In this document: piece by piece, positions 17,624 through 26,637 of the stretch
How positions within the stretch are numbered: position 1 is the first letter of the stretch
Layout: each line of letters opens with the position of its first letter
DNA from: an uncultured Flavobacteriaceae bacterium
Lineage (GTDB): Bacteria; Bacteroidota; Bacteroidia; Flavobacteriales; Flavobacteriaceae
Length of the DNA: 64,000 nucleotides
NCBI GenBank assembly: GCA_905182835.1
Contig: CAJJDI010000006.1
Coordinates: forward strand, 33,419-97,418
Direction: 5' to 3'
The notes under the pieces: generated by a model
What the model was told of the DNA's origin: nothing
Databases searched by the model: none
Seen by the model: the letters and a program-made list of their open reading frames with translations, nothing else
Translations under genes and position numbers: made by a program

Positions 17624-18043
17624 ATGGTTAGAAAAATTAAATATAAATTGGAGAATATTGAATTGGCTGTAAATTTTATTTTAAGTAATATAAATACTAG
17701 GTTTTTGCTATTTAACGGTACAATGGGATCAGGTAAGACAACATTAATCAAAGCTATAGTTAGTAAATTAGGTAGTACTGATTCTGTATCAAGCCCAACT
17801 TTCTCACTAGTTAACGAGTATAAAATAAACAACTCTATTGCTTATCATTTTGATTTTTACAGGATTGAAAATGAAACAGAAGTGCTTGATATTGGAATTG
17901 AGGATTATTTCTTAAAAGATAGTTGGTGTTTTATGGAATGGTCAGAAAAAATACCAAATTTAATACCAGATAATGTAAATTATATTAATTTTAAGGTATT
18001 AGATGATGACAACAGAACAATCGAAATTGATTTAAATGAATAA
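17624..18043 (+). CDS. tsaE: tRNA threonylcarbamoyladenosine biosynthesis ATPase
   Basis: A 139-residue P-loop ATPase required with TsaB, TsaD and TsaC for the t6A37 modification of ANN-decoding tRNAs. Walker A is NGTMGSGKTT (31-40); SSPTFSLVNEYKI and HFDFYRIENETEVLDIGIEDYF are the family signatures, and CFMEWSEKIPNLIP follows. Length is typical. It begins two bases after porX and overlaps the start of ald by eight bases, so the three are probably one operon, a conserved order in Flavobacteriia. Confidence 0.93.
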   Translation: MVRKIKYKLENIELAVNFILSNINTRFLLFNGTMGSGKTTLIKAIVSKLGSTDSVSSPTFSLVNEYKINNSIAYHFDFYRIENETEVLDIGIEDYFLKDSWCFMEWSEKIPNLIPDNVNYINFKVLDDDNRTIEIDLNE

Positions 18044-19235
18044 AATTAATTATCCATTTAGTAAAGAGGAATTAATCCCTCAGGAAGAAAGGCTAGAACT
18101 TACTCAAATTAAAAAGGAATTCCTTATTGGAGTTCCGAAAGAATCATCTATAAATGAAAAAAGAGTTTGTCTAACTCCTGACTCGGTAAGTTTTCTTGTT
18201 TCTAACGATTTTAAAATTAGTATTGAAGCAGGTGCTGGTCTTGGTTCTAACTTCACTGATTTTGATTATTCTGAAGCTGGAGCAACAATTGTGAAAAATA
18301 AAGAAGACATCTACAAATGTCCAATCATTTTAAAGATAGCTCCACCAACTGAGAATGAAATTAACTTAATTAAGTCTAATTCAATATTAATATCTGCATT
18401 AGATTTAAATAAGAATTCTTTAAATATTTTGGATAAATTAATAAGTAAAAAAATCACCTGTATTGCTTTTGAATATATTAAAGAGGATGATGGTTCTTTC
18501 CCTGTCTTAAGTCAATTAAGTGAAATCGCAGGTCAAGCTTCTATTTTAATCTCATCAGAATTATTATCCAACACAACTAAAAGTGGAAAAGGTTTGTTTT
18601 TCGGTAATTTAAGCGGAGTTCCTCCGACCGAAATTGTGATTATTGGATCTGGAAATGTAGCTAAATCTGCTGCTATTACAGCTACAAAACTTGGGTCAAG
18701 AGTGAAATTGTTTAGCAACTCTATTTTTAGATTAAATCAAATTAAAGTATTAATTGACAGTTCTATATATACTTCAACAATACAAAGTAAACAACTAACT
18801 AAAGCTTTAATGAGATGTGATGTGGCTATAGGCGCAATAAAAGGAAATGAAACAACTTCTTTTGTAGTTAGTGAAGAGATGGTGATGAAAATGAAAAAAG
18901 GAGCAGTTATTGTAGACGTTAGTATTGACTCTCAAGGCACTTTCGAAACCAGTAATCTAACTAGTCACGATAAACCCACTTTTGAAAAATATGGTGTCAC
19001 GCATTACTGCGTGCCAAATATTCCTTCTAGATACTCAAGAACTTCATCATTATGTATAAGTAATATTATTACTCCATATTTAGTTAAGTCAAAAAAATAT
19101 GGGAGTTTTGAAAACTTTATTAGAAATAATAATTCTCTGAAAAATGGAGTTTATTTATTCAATGGCTTAAACACAAACAAAATGATCTACGAATTATTCG
19201 AGATTGATTATAAAAATATTAATACTATTATATGA
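18036..19235 (+). CDS. ald: Alanine dehydrogenase
   Basis: A 399-residue NAD-dependent enzyme interconverting alanine and pyruvate plus ammonia. About 30 extra N-terminal residues (FSKEELIPQEERLELTQ), typical of the Bacteroidota form, precede the catalytic domain (GVPKESSINEKRVCLTPDSV). The nucleotide-binding domain has VIIGSGNVAKSAAITATKLG, and GAVIVDVSIDSQGTFETS follows. YCVPNIPSRYSRTSS near the end is characteristic. The gene overlaps tsaE by eight bases and the next gene by four. Confidence 0.9.
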   Translation: MNKINYPFSKEELIPQEERLELTQIKKEFLIGVPKESSINEKRVCLTPDSVSFLVSNDFKISIEAGAGLGSNFTDFDYSEAGATIVKNKEDIYKCPIILKIAPPTENEINLIKSNSILISALDLNKNSLNILDKLISKKITCIAFEYIKEDDGSFPVLSQLSEIAGQASILISSELLSNTTKSGKGLFFGNLSGVPPTEIVIIGSGNVAKSAAITATKLGSRVKLFSNSIFRLNQIKVLIDSSIYTSTIQSKQLTKALMRCDVAIGAIKGNETTSFVVSEEMVMKMKKGAVIVDVSIDSQGTFETSNLTSHDKPTFEKYGVTHYCVPNIPSRYSRTSSLCISNIITPYLVKSKKYGSFENFIRNNNSLKNGVYLFNGLNTNKMIYELFEIDYKNINTII

Positions 19236-19603
19236 AGTTAATTAACAGGTTTATTTATTTTTTTGGTGGATTTTCTATAGGACTAATATTGCTAATGTTC
19301 TTCTTGTCAGGAAAAAAAACTAGCTGCGATTACGCTCCTAATTCTAGAGTAATAAAAAATATTAACAGTAAAAATATACATTACTCAAGTGAATTACATT
19401 CTGCTTTTTTAAAAAATGAAATAACTGCATTAAGAATTCAAAATATAATAAAATATGGTGATGTAAATTTCACGAAAAGTGAGACTAAATTAGATAGCTG
19501 TAAAATTTATGTTATTGAAAGAAGCATCGACGAAATAAATTATTCTGTACAATTAGAAAATTGCACTAATGTAGTAAAAATATTGACCTACACTTTAGAG
19601 TAG
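19232..19603 (+). CDS. DUF4258 family membrane-anchored protein
   Basis: A 123-residue protein with one N-terminal membrane segment (about 5-25, containing FFGGFSIGLILLMFFLSG) and a small extracytoplasmic domain that matches DUF4258-type proteins of flavobacteria (KKTSCDYAPNSRVIKNINSKN, then GDVNFTKSETKLDSCKIYVIE). Three cysteines are spread through the domain. Function is unknown. It overlaps ald by four bases (ATGA) and its 3' end overlaps the proline dehydrogenase gene by nine bases on the other strand. Confidence 0.75.
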   Translation: MKLINRFIYFFGGFSIGLILLMFFLSGKKTSCDYAPNSRVIKNINSKNIHYSSELHSAFLKNEITALRIQNIIKYGDVNFTKSETKLDSCKIYVIERSIDEINYSVQLENCTNVVKILTYTLE

Positions 19604-20767
19604 GCTTTTTCTTCTCTTAAATTCTTTCTTAAATAATAATAATTCTCTTGATGTTTGACCTTCAATTGAAGTGTTCTCATCTGCTCTTCTTAATAAATAA
19701 GGTATAACATCCTTAACTGGCCCAAAAGGCAAGTATTTAGCAACTCTATAACCATTAAAAGAAAGGTTATAACTAATATGGTCACTCATTCCGTACAATT
19801 GACTAAACCAAACTTTTCCATCTTTGATGTTTACGTTATGATTCTTAATGTTCTTTATAGCTAACGCATTACTTTCTTCATTATGAGTTCCTATAAAGAT
19901 CGAAAACAAATTAATATGCTCAAACATATAATTAATACAATCATTAAAACACACATCTGTATCGTTTTTACTATTATGAATTGGAGATGCATAGTTGAGC
20001 TTATAAGATCTTTCCCTTTCTTTCTCCATATATGCTCCCCTAACAAGTTTAATTCCAATATAAACCTTTTTAGATTCAAACTTATTCTGTAGATATTTTA
20101 TGTAGTTTAATCTATCAACTCTATACGCTTGAACAGTATTATAAACTGTGGTACGTTCACTATTGTATTTAACTATTAAGTTTTCAAATATCTCATCTAC
20201 ACTGGCTTGTATCCAGCTCTCTTCAGCATCTATTAATACAGATACATTATTTTTCAAGGCACTCTCACAAATTAAGTTGAATCTATTTATAACACTACCC
20301 CATTCTATTGCTTCCTTGTTAGATAATTTTTTATTACTAGAAACTTTTTCATATAATTTAAACTCTCCAATTGCAGTAGGCTTAAAAACTATGAAAGGAA
20401 AGTTATTACTTGTGTTTAATTTAATAAGGTTTAAAGTTCTCAAAACTGTATTGTCAAAACTTTTATTACTTACTAACCCTTCAACTGAATAGTCTAGGAT
20501 GGAATAAATACCACTAGTCCTTAAGTTGTCGATTGTCTTTTTACATTCATCCTCATTCTCGCCTCCACAAAATTGTTTAAAAATAGAGGATTTTATTAAA
20601 AATTTTATAGGAAATTTAGCTTTCAAAAGTAATAACAATACATATTTACCAATTGTAACTAAAACTGGAAAGGAAATAATTTTAAAAATTAAATAAGCTC
20701 TTAACAAGTCCAAAAAAGACTTATTCTTAAAAGCTATTTCAGTATTATTAAATATTTTGTTTTGCAT
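19595..20767 (-). CDS. putA: Proline dehydrogenase
   Basis: A 390-residue monofunctional FAD-dependent proline dehydrogenase, oxidising proline to pyrroline-5-carboxylate. Family motifs include NFPFIVFKPTAIGEF, SVLIDAEESWIQ, VYNTVQAYRVDRLNYI, IGIKLVRGAYMEKERERS, IFIGTHNEESNALA, FSQLYGMSDHISYNL and KYLPFGPVKDVIPYLLRRADEN. The P5C dehydrogenase partner is a separate gene outside the window. The start is the ATG at 20767; a -7 promoter box lies at 20784-20791. Confidence 0.93.
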   Translation of the reverse strand: MQNKIFNNTEIAFKNKSFLDLLRAYLIFKIISFPVLVTIGKYVLLLLLKAKFPIKFLIKSSIFKQFCGGENEDECKKTIDNLRTSGIYSILDYSVEGLVSNKSFDNTVLRTLNLIKLNTSNNFPFIVFKPTAIGEFKLYEKVSSNKKLSNKEAIEWGSVINRFNLICESALKNNVSVLIDAEESWIQASVDEIFENLIVKYNSERTTVYNTVQAYRVDRLNYIKYLQNKFESKKVYIGIKLVRGAYMEKERERSYKLNYASPIHNSKNDTDVCFNDCINYMFEHINLFSIFIGTHNEESNALAIKNIKNHNVNIKDGKVWFSQLYGMSDHISYNLSFNGYRVAKYLPFGPVKDVIPYLLRRADENTSIEGQTSRELLLFKKEFKRRKSLL

Positions 20768-20783
20768 GATTTAAAAAACTAAA

Positions 20784-20791
20784 CAAATATA
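20784..20791 (-). promoter_or_regulatory. Putative -7 element for proline dehydrogenase
   Basis: Minus-strand TATATTTG matches TAnnTTTG, 16 bases upstream of the ATG. No clear -33 element. Confidence 0.35.
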
Positions 20792-20850
20792 TTTATATAC
20801 ATCGTACTTTTTAAATAATAAACTATTATTTTTAATTTTAATTATATCCT

Positions 20851-21936
20851 ATGAATTCAATTTTAACAAAAAACTATCCAATTTATTTTGATAAAGTAGC
20901 TTATTCTGAGCTAAATTCTTATCTAGAAAATAATAGTTTTTCAAAAATAATAGTATTAACAGACAGTAATACTAATTTATATTGTTTTGAAATATTTAAT
21001 TCAAAATTAAGCAAACTGAACACAGGTGCTATTTCTAATATTACGTTTCCTTATGGAGAAAAAAATAAGAACATATCGACTTGCGAATCTATATGGAATC
21101 AGCTTTCAAAATTAGGAGCTGACAGAAATTCATTAATAATAAATTTAGGTGGTGGAGTTGTCTCTGACTTAGGAGGGTTCATTGCATCGACTTTTATGAG
21201 AGGCATAAAGTTTATTAATATACCCACAACACTTTTGTCTATGGTAGATGCTTCTATTGGTGGTAAAACTGGAGTAGATTTAAATAACTTAAAAAATCAA
21301 ATTGGGGTAATTAATAATCCGTCAATGATAGTAGTTGACCCAGTTTTCTTAAAAACTCTTCCACAAGACGAAATAAAATCTGGCTTTAGTGAAATGATTA
21401 AACATGCTTTGATTTCAGGTTTAGATTATTGGAATTCAATTAGATCGATTGAACTTAAAAATCTATACGCTGAGAATGTTTTTTATAATTCAATAGTAAT
21501 TAAAACTGAAATTGTCGATAAAGATCCTTATGAAAAAAAAATAAGAAAAATTTTAAATTATGGTCATACAATTGGTCATGCTATAGAGTCTTTTTGTTTA
21601 ACTTCTGATAATCACAAGGAGTTAACACATGGGCATAGTATAGCTATTGGCATGATATTAGAAGGTTATATTTCAACTGTAAAATTGAATTTTGATAAGC
21701 ATCAGAATAATGCAATAAAAAATCTTCTTTTAAGTAATTTTGAAATAATCAAATTCTCTAGTAATGATATAGAAGAGATCATAAAACTCATGAGATTTGA
21801 TAAAAAAAATAACAAAGGAGAATTGAATTTTATTTTATTAAAAGAGATCGGCAAAGCTGTTATTGATCAAAAAGTTGATATAGATTTGATAAAAAAATCC
21901 TTTTTATATCTAAATGATATTAGACCAATTCGTTGA
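20851..21936 (+). CDS. aroB: 3-dehydroquinate synthase
   Basis: A 361-residue NAD- and metal-dependent enzyme of the shikimate pathway. NLGGGVVSDLGGFIASTFMRGI, FINIPTTLLSMVDASIGGKTGVD and KILNYGHTIGHAIES (metal ligands) are diagnostic, as is ELTHGHSIAIGM. Length is normal. It is divergent from proline dehydrogenase and its last 17 bases overlap the end of the Lrp-type regulator gene on the opposite strand. Confidence 0.95.
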   Translation: MNSILTKNYPIYFDKVAYSELNSYLENNSFSKIIVLTDSNTNLYCFEIFNSKLSKLNTGAISNITFPYGEKNKNISTCESIWNQLSKLGADRNSLIINLGGGVVSDLGGFIASTFMRGIKFINIPTTLLSMVDASIGGKTGVDLNNLKNQIGVINNPSMIVVDPVFLKTLPQDEIKSGFSEMIKHALISGLDYWNSIRSIELKNLYAENVFYNSIVIKTEIVDKDPYEKKIRKILNYGHTIGHAIESFCLTSDNHKELTHGHSIAIGMILEGYISTVKLNFDKHQNNAIKNLLLSNFEIIKFSSNDIEEIIKLMRFDKKNNKGELNFILLKEIGKAVIDQKVDIDLIKKSFLYLNDIRPIR

Positions 21937-22405
21937 AAATCGCGTGCATTAATCTTTTCTTGTCATTGATACTCTCTTCTAAAGAAATCATTGACTCTGT
22001 ACGGTAAACACCTTCAATATCATCTAATTTAAAAATAATGTCCTTAGCATCGTTAGTACTTTTAGCTCTTATTTTAGCATATATATTAAATTTTCCAGTT
22101 GTTATATGAGCTACTGTAACATTAGGTATTTCATTAATTCTTTCAATAACAAATTTTATCTGAGAGGTGTTCTCAATATATATTCCAACATAAGCTATAA
22201 ATGAATAACCTAATTTATTATAATCTAATATAAGTGACGAGCCTTTAATTAGTCCAGCATCTTCCATTTTTTTAACTCTTACATGTACAGTCCCTGCTGA
22301 TATTAATAGTTTTTTTGCTATATCCGTAAAAGGAATTCTAGTGTTGTCAATTAACATATCTAAAATTTGATGATCAATTTCATCTAACTTAAATTTACTT
22401 TGCAT
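21920..22405 (-). CDS. Lrp/AsnC family transcriptional regulator
   Basis: A 161-residue regulator with an N-terminal winged helix-turn-helix (DEIDHQILDMLIDNTRIPFTDIAKKL, then SAGTVHVRVKKMEDAGLI) and a C-terminal RAM/AsnC ligand-binding domain (about 70-150: FIAYVGIYIENTSQIKFVIERIN, then VTVAHITTGKFNIYAKIRAKS). Such proteins respond to amino acids. The effector and targets cannot be told; proline dehydrogenase and alanine dehydrogenase lie nearby, but that link is only a guess. Confidence 0.9.
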   Translation of the reverse strand: MQSKFKLDEIDHQILDMLIDNTRIPFTDIAKKLLISAGTVHVRVKKMEDAGLIKGSSLILDYNKLGYSFIAYVGIYIENTSQIKFVIERINEIPNVTVAHITTGKFNIYAKIRAKSTNDAKDIIFKLDDIEGVYRTESMISLEESINDKKRLMHAIFNELV

Positions 22406-22473
22406 AAGGTTTTATTTGAATTAATTGCTAATTTATAAAAAACTTTAAACTATTCTCATTAAAAGTGTGTATT

Positions 22474-23595
22474 TTATAAATTTAACTTGATATTAAGCTC
22501 ATTTACCAAGGATTTATTCAATTTAACATCTATTATAAGAGCCCCTTTAGCTATCTTTCTGTTATGCATGTCAATTTCTTTGTGCCCTGAGTACTTAGAA
22601 AGATCTTCTCTAGCAAATACATATGGGGTAAACTCAACATCTCCACCTTTAAGGGTTTCTATAAAATTTATACCGATATCAACGTTCATGCTATCTACGT
22701 TAACATTTTTTAAAATGATATCATAAAATATAACCTTGTTTGTAGGAATCGAAAGATACTCTGTAGTAATAATAGATTTTGATTTATCTGAAATTAAATT
22801 TAAGGCCGTTACAATTGAGATAAACATGTATTTTCTTGTTATTTCTCTATTATAATCTAGCTCAAAAAATCCTGATTCAAATAGAATAGTTGCTGCTCCT
22901 TTTTTCTGAAAATGATCCCCAAAACAATCTTCGTTATAATCATCATCATATAAGCGAATTCTATCTTTAATAACAAGTGATAGATCATTATATATATGTT
23001 CAATTACACACATTGACTTTCTTCTATTCACATTGATTGAACTTTGAATATCATAGCAAGGTGCCAGGAAACTTAACCCTGAAGGGCTTATACCCTTCTC
23101 ACCTCCGTATATAGTTCTTTGATCGTGAAGATTAAAACAATAATCAGGTTTTATTTTTTCATAATAATCATTTAACAATTTAGATTCTGGTTGTGAGTTG
23201 TTTTTAGCATCTCTATTTAAATCAACTTTATTATAATTTACTCTAGTGTATTCTCTTGCGCCATCTGGATTTAAGATAGGAATAATAAACAAAGTGCAAT
23301 TTTCTAAAACATCTAAGAATTCATTATTATTGAAAGCATTCATTAAATCAAGTAAACTTTTAGTAGAAGTAGACTCATTACCATGCATTTGAGACCACAA
23401 GAGAACTTTAGTTCTACCTTTCCCAATATTAATACAATAAATAGTTTCTTGATTAACACTATAACCTAACTCACTAACTTTAAATAAAGGCTTAAGTTCA
23501 TCTAATCTTAAATGATCATTATTTAAGTACTTAGAGGATAAACCACTTAATCTACAGTTTATAAATATGTCAGTTAAATCTTTAATTTTATTCAT
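22474..23595 (-). CDS. Zinc carboxypeptidase family M14
   Basis: A 373-residue M14 peptidase. The zinc ligands H71 and E74 are in WSQMHGNESTSTKSL; NPDGAREYTRVNYNKVDLNRD is the substrate-binding region with the conserved arginine; FNLHDQRTIYG supplies the third ligand; the catalytic Glu lies in ILFESGFFELDYNRE. No signal peptide is visible, so it is probably cytoplasmic. The last 100 residues form a beta-rich domain. Substrate is unknown. It stands alone, 68 bases upstream of the Lrp-type regulator gene and in the same direction. Confidence 0.88.
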   Translation of the reverse strand: MNKIKDLTDIFINCRLSGLSSKYLNNDHLRLDELKPLFKVSELGYSVNQETIYCINIGKGRTKVLLWSQMHGNESTSTKSLLDLMNAFNNNEFLDVLENCTLFIIPILNPDGAREYTRVNYNKVDLNRDAKNNSQPESKLLNDYYEKIKPDYCFNLHDQRTIYGGEKGISPSGLSFLAPCYDIQSSINVNRRKSMCVIEHIYNDLSLVIKDRIRLYDDDYNEDCFGDHFQKKGAATILFESGFFELDYNREITRKYMFISIVTALNLISDKSKSIITTEYLSIPTNKVIFYDIILKNVNVDSMNVDIGINFIETLKGGDVEFTPYVFAREDLSKYSGHKEIDMHNRKIAKGALIIDVKLNKSLVNELNIKLNL

Positions 23596-23659
23596 GATAT
23601 AAGAATGAAAGCTAAGTTATAATTTTTAATTAAATTGCATCAATAACAACACTTCAAGT

Positions 23660-24031
23660 ATGAGATATTTTTACACATCAATGCTAATATTATTATTCAA
23701 CTGTAATCTTAATCAAAAAAGATTATGTGAAGATTTTAAAACAGGTAAATATAAAAGTGTAGTTAAAATCGACAACATAGAATATACTTCAATTTTCACT
23801 AGAAATGATAGTATTCAAGTTGAAATTTTTAACAATGTCGTAGACTCTACTAATGTAAGATGGATAAACAATTGTGAAGTTGTTTTTACTACAATCAATC
23901 CAAAAAATATTCAACAAAAAAAACCAATTCTTGTTAAGATATTACGCACTTATGAAAAGTCTTATGACTTTGAATACTCATATGTTGGCGAAACCAAAAA
24001 ACAGCAGGGAAAAGCTGAAATCTTAGAATAA
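23660..24031 (+). CDS. Small exported protein, conserved next to topoisomerase IV
   Basis: A 123-residue protein with a hydrophobic N-terminus and a cysteine at about 15 (LILLFNCNLN), possibly a lipoprotein with a weak lipobox. The body contains CEDFKTGKYK and NVRWINNCEVVFTTINPKN. I recall similar small proteins beside parC in other flavobacteria, where they are sometimes misnamed DNA topoisomerase IV. Nothing in the sequence supports a topoisomerase role. Its 3' end overlaps parC by nine bases, convergent. Function unknown. Confidence 0.65.
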   Translation: MRYFYTSMLILLFNCNLNQKRLCEDFKTGKYKSVVKIDNIEYTSIFTRNDSIQVEIFNNVVDSTNVRWINNCEVVFTTINPKNIQQKKPILVKILRTYEKSYDFEYSYVGETKKQQGKAEILE

Positions 24032-26635
24032 TGTAATTTGACCTTTATCTAAATCAGTATCATCATGGTCTTCTTTTTCTTCATTAACCTCGCTTACATC
24101 AACTACCTCAATCTCGTTAGCAGAAAGCTCAACAGGCGGTGTATACTCTATTGAATCCAATAAGTTAATTTGCTTTATTTTTGAGCTAGTCAACTGATTA
24201 CCTTGGGCTTTGATTCCTTTTACAGATATAAATTCATCAATATTAATATTGTTATTCTCTTTTTTGTCTTTATTTCGTTCTTTATTATAAACTAGTTCTA
24301 TTACTGGTTTCCAATCAGTTGAAATAAGTTCTAAAAATGAATTCTTGTTTTCTGATATAAACAATTCCTCTTTATTCTCATTCTCAATTAAAAATCTTTT
24401 TAAGAAATACTTCTCCTTAACCCCATCAAAATATACTGCTGAGATAGGTTTCTTTGGAACCCACTTCTCTAATACAATCATATCTTCTGTAAAATGAGTA
24501 GTGATTTCTGGAGAAATAGTTTTAAGAATTCCGTTTTGTCTAACAACTAACAACTTGTCTTCACCACTAAATTCTCCAAGTAACTCCCCTCTTGCGTCAA
24601 CATTCAATCTTTGCACTGCATCATCAAACCAAATTTTTCTTGGTTTTAATGTAGATACTCCTTTTTCTTTTAGTTCAATTTTATTAACACTATGCTTTGT
24701 TACTACATTACCCTTAGACGACCTGCCTTTGATTAAATAATCTGAAAAATCTAAATCCCATTTAATTTTTTTTAATTTTGATGATTGTCTTAAGAGAATT
24801 GAAACAATTTCTGCTTCCCCATTAGGATTAGCTGAAAAGTAGGCAACATTAGATTCGTTTTTAGAAGAAGATAAACTATAAGATTTATCTCTGGTAACCC
24901 CAGAAACAGCAAATCTTTTTAGGTAGTAAAAATTTTTATCACCGTCTTTATATATCATGTTATATATAGTCCTAGTGTCTTTCTTTTTAAATACAGCTGC
25001 GTGAATAATATTTTTACCAATGAAAGTCTTAGCCCCTACTTTGGTGATAACTACTTTACAATCTTTAGTGAATACTATTAAATCATCTATATCGCTACAA
25101 TCACCAACATATTCATCTTTCCTTAGAGAAGTACCTATAAAACCTTCATCTCTATTTATATAAAGTTTAGTGTTTCTTATAACTACTTTAGTAGCATCTA
25201 CATCATCAAATAATCTAATTTCAGTTTTTCTTTCTCTATTTCCAGAATAGTCACTTTTTAATTTTTTAAAATAAGAGATGGAGAAATTAATAATATCATC
25301 AAGATTATTTTTCACGTCTTTAATTTGATTTTCTAAATCAATAATTTTATCACTAGCCTTATCAATATCAAACTTTGAGATTCTTTTAATCTTAATTTCT
25401 GTTAACCTTATAATATCATCTTCAACGACACCTCTTTTTAAATGCGATGTGAATGGACTTAATCCAAGTTCAATAGCCTTAATTACACCAGTCCAAGTCT
25501 CCTGATTTTCTATATCACGATAGATTTTGTTTTCTATAAATATTCTCTCTAGTGATGAATAATGCCATTGATTTTCTAGCTCCCCTAGTTTTATTAATAA
25601 TTCTTGCTTTAATAAATCAACAGTGTTATCAGTTGATATTTTTAAAATTTCTGAGACACCTATAAAAAGAGGTCTGTTATTTTCAATAACACAACCTAGG
25701 GGTGAAATAGAAGTTTCACAATTTGTAAAAGCATAAAGTGCATCAATTGTTTTATCTGGCGATATTCCATTAGGTAGGTAAACAAGTATTTCTACTTTTG
25801 ATGCAGTATTGTCATCAATTTTCTTAACTCTAATTTTACCTCTATCATTAGCTTTTAAAATAGAATCTATAAGAGATGTAGTGGTCGTTCCGTGTGGAAT
25901 TTCAGAAATTAGTAATGTTGATTTGTCAACTGTGGAGATTTTAGCTCTAAGTCTTACTTTACCACCTCTTAAACCATCATTATAATTTGAAAAATCCGCA
26001 ATTCCACCAGTTATGAAATCTGGAAGTATGTTTATGTTTTTTCCTTTTAAATGCTTAATCGAGGAATCAATTAGTTCAATAAAATTATGTGACAATATCT
26101 TAGTAGATAAGCCCACAGCAATACCTTCTGCACCTTGCGCTAGTAATAATGGAAATTTTACTGGTAGATTAATAGGTTCTTTTCTTCTCCCATCATAGGA
26201 TGCTTGCCATTTTGTAATTTTTGGATTAAAAATAACATCTAAACCAAATTTTGATATTCTAGCTTCAATATACCTTGCAGCAGCAGCCCTATCACCAGTT
26301 AAGGTATTTCCCCAATTACCCTGCGTGTCGATTAATAAATCTTTTTGTCCGATTTGAACCATAGCATCTGCAATACTTGCATCTCCATGAGGGTGGTATT
26401 GCATGGTATGACCAACTATGTTAGCTACCTTATTATATCTCCCATCATCCAAGTCTTTCATGGACTGCATAATCCTTCGCTGAACAGGTTTGAATCCATC
26501 TTCAATTGCTGGAACTGCTCTTTCCAAAATAACATAAGATGCATAATCTAAAAACCAATCTTTATACATACCAGTAATTCTGGTAATAGACTCATTGCCT
26601 TCTAAATTATTATTAACACCTTTATCCTCTGTCAT
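24023..26635 (-). CDS. parC: DNA topoisomerase IV subunit A
   Basis: An 870-residue type IIA topoisomerase A subunit. The cleavage-reunion domain contains DGFKPVQRRIMQSM, HPHGDASIADAM, QGNWGNTLTGDRAAAARYIEARIS with the catalytic tyrosine in ARYIEAR, and the GyrA box is not evident. A coiled-coil dimer arm lies at about 375-460. The C-terminal beta-pinwheel region is followed by a long acidic tail ending in DDTDLDKGQITLF. Length and the missing GyrA box argue for ParC. It starts two bases after parE, forming the topo IV operon. Confidence 0.92.
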   Translation of the reverse strand: MTEDKGVNNNLEGNESITRITGMYKDWFLDYASYVILERAVPAIEDGFKPVQRRIMQSMKDLDDGRYNKVANIVGHTMQYHPHGDASIADAMVQIGQKDLLIDTQGNWGNTLTGDRAAAARYIEARISKFGLDVIFNPKITKWQASYDGRRKEPINLPVKFPLLLAQGAEGIAVGLSTKILSHNFIELIDSSIKHLKGKNINILPDFITGGIADFSNYNDGLRGGKVRLRAKISTVDKSTLLISEIPHGTTTTSLIDSILKANDRGKIRVKKIDDNTASKVEILVYLPNGISPDKTIDALYAFTNCETSISPLGCVIENNRPLFIGVSEILKISTDNTVDLLKQELLIKLGELENQWHYSSLERIFIENKIYRDIENQETWTGVIKAIELGLSPFTSHLKRGVVEDDIIRLTEIKIKRISKFDIDKASDKIIDLENQIKDVKNNLDDIINFSISYFKKLKSDYSGNRERKTEIRLFDDVDATKVVIRNTKLYINRDEGFIGTSLRKDEYVGDCSDIDDLIVFTKDCKVVITKVGAKTFIGKNIIHAAVFKKKDTRTIYNMIYKDGDKNFYYLKRFAVSGVTRDKSYSLSSSKNESNVAYFSANPNGEAEIVSILLRQSSKLKKIKWDLDFSDYLIKGRSSKGNVVTKHSVNKIELKEKGVSTLKPRKIWFDDAVQRLNVDARGELLGEFSGEDKLLVVRQNGILKTISPEITTHFTEDMIVLEKWVPKKPISAVYFDGVKEKYFLKRFLIENENKEELFISENKNSFLELISTDWKPVIELVYNKERNKDKKENNNINIDEFISVKGIKAQGNQLTSSKIKQINLLDSIEYTPPVELSANEIEVVDVSEVNEEKEDHDDTDLDKGQITLF

Positions 26636-26637
26636 TA

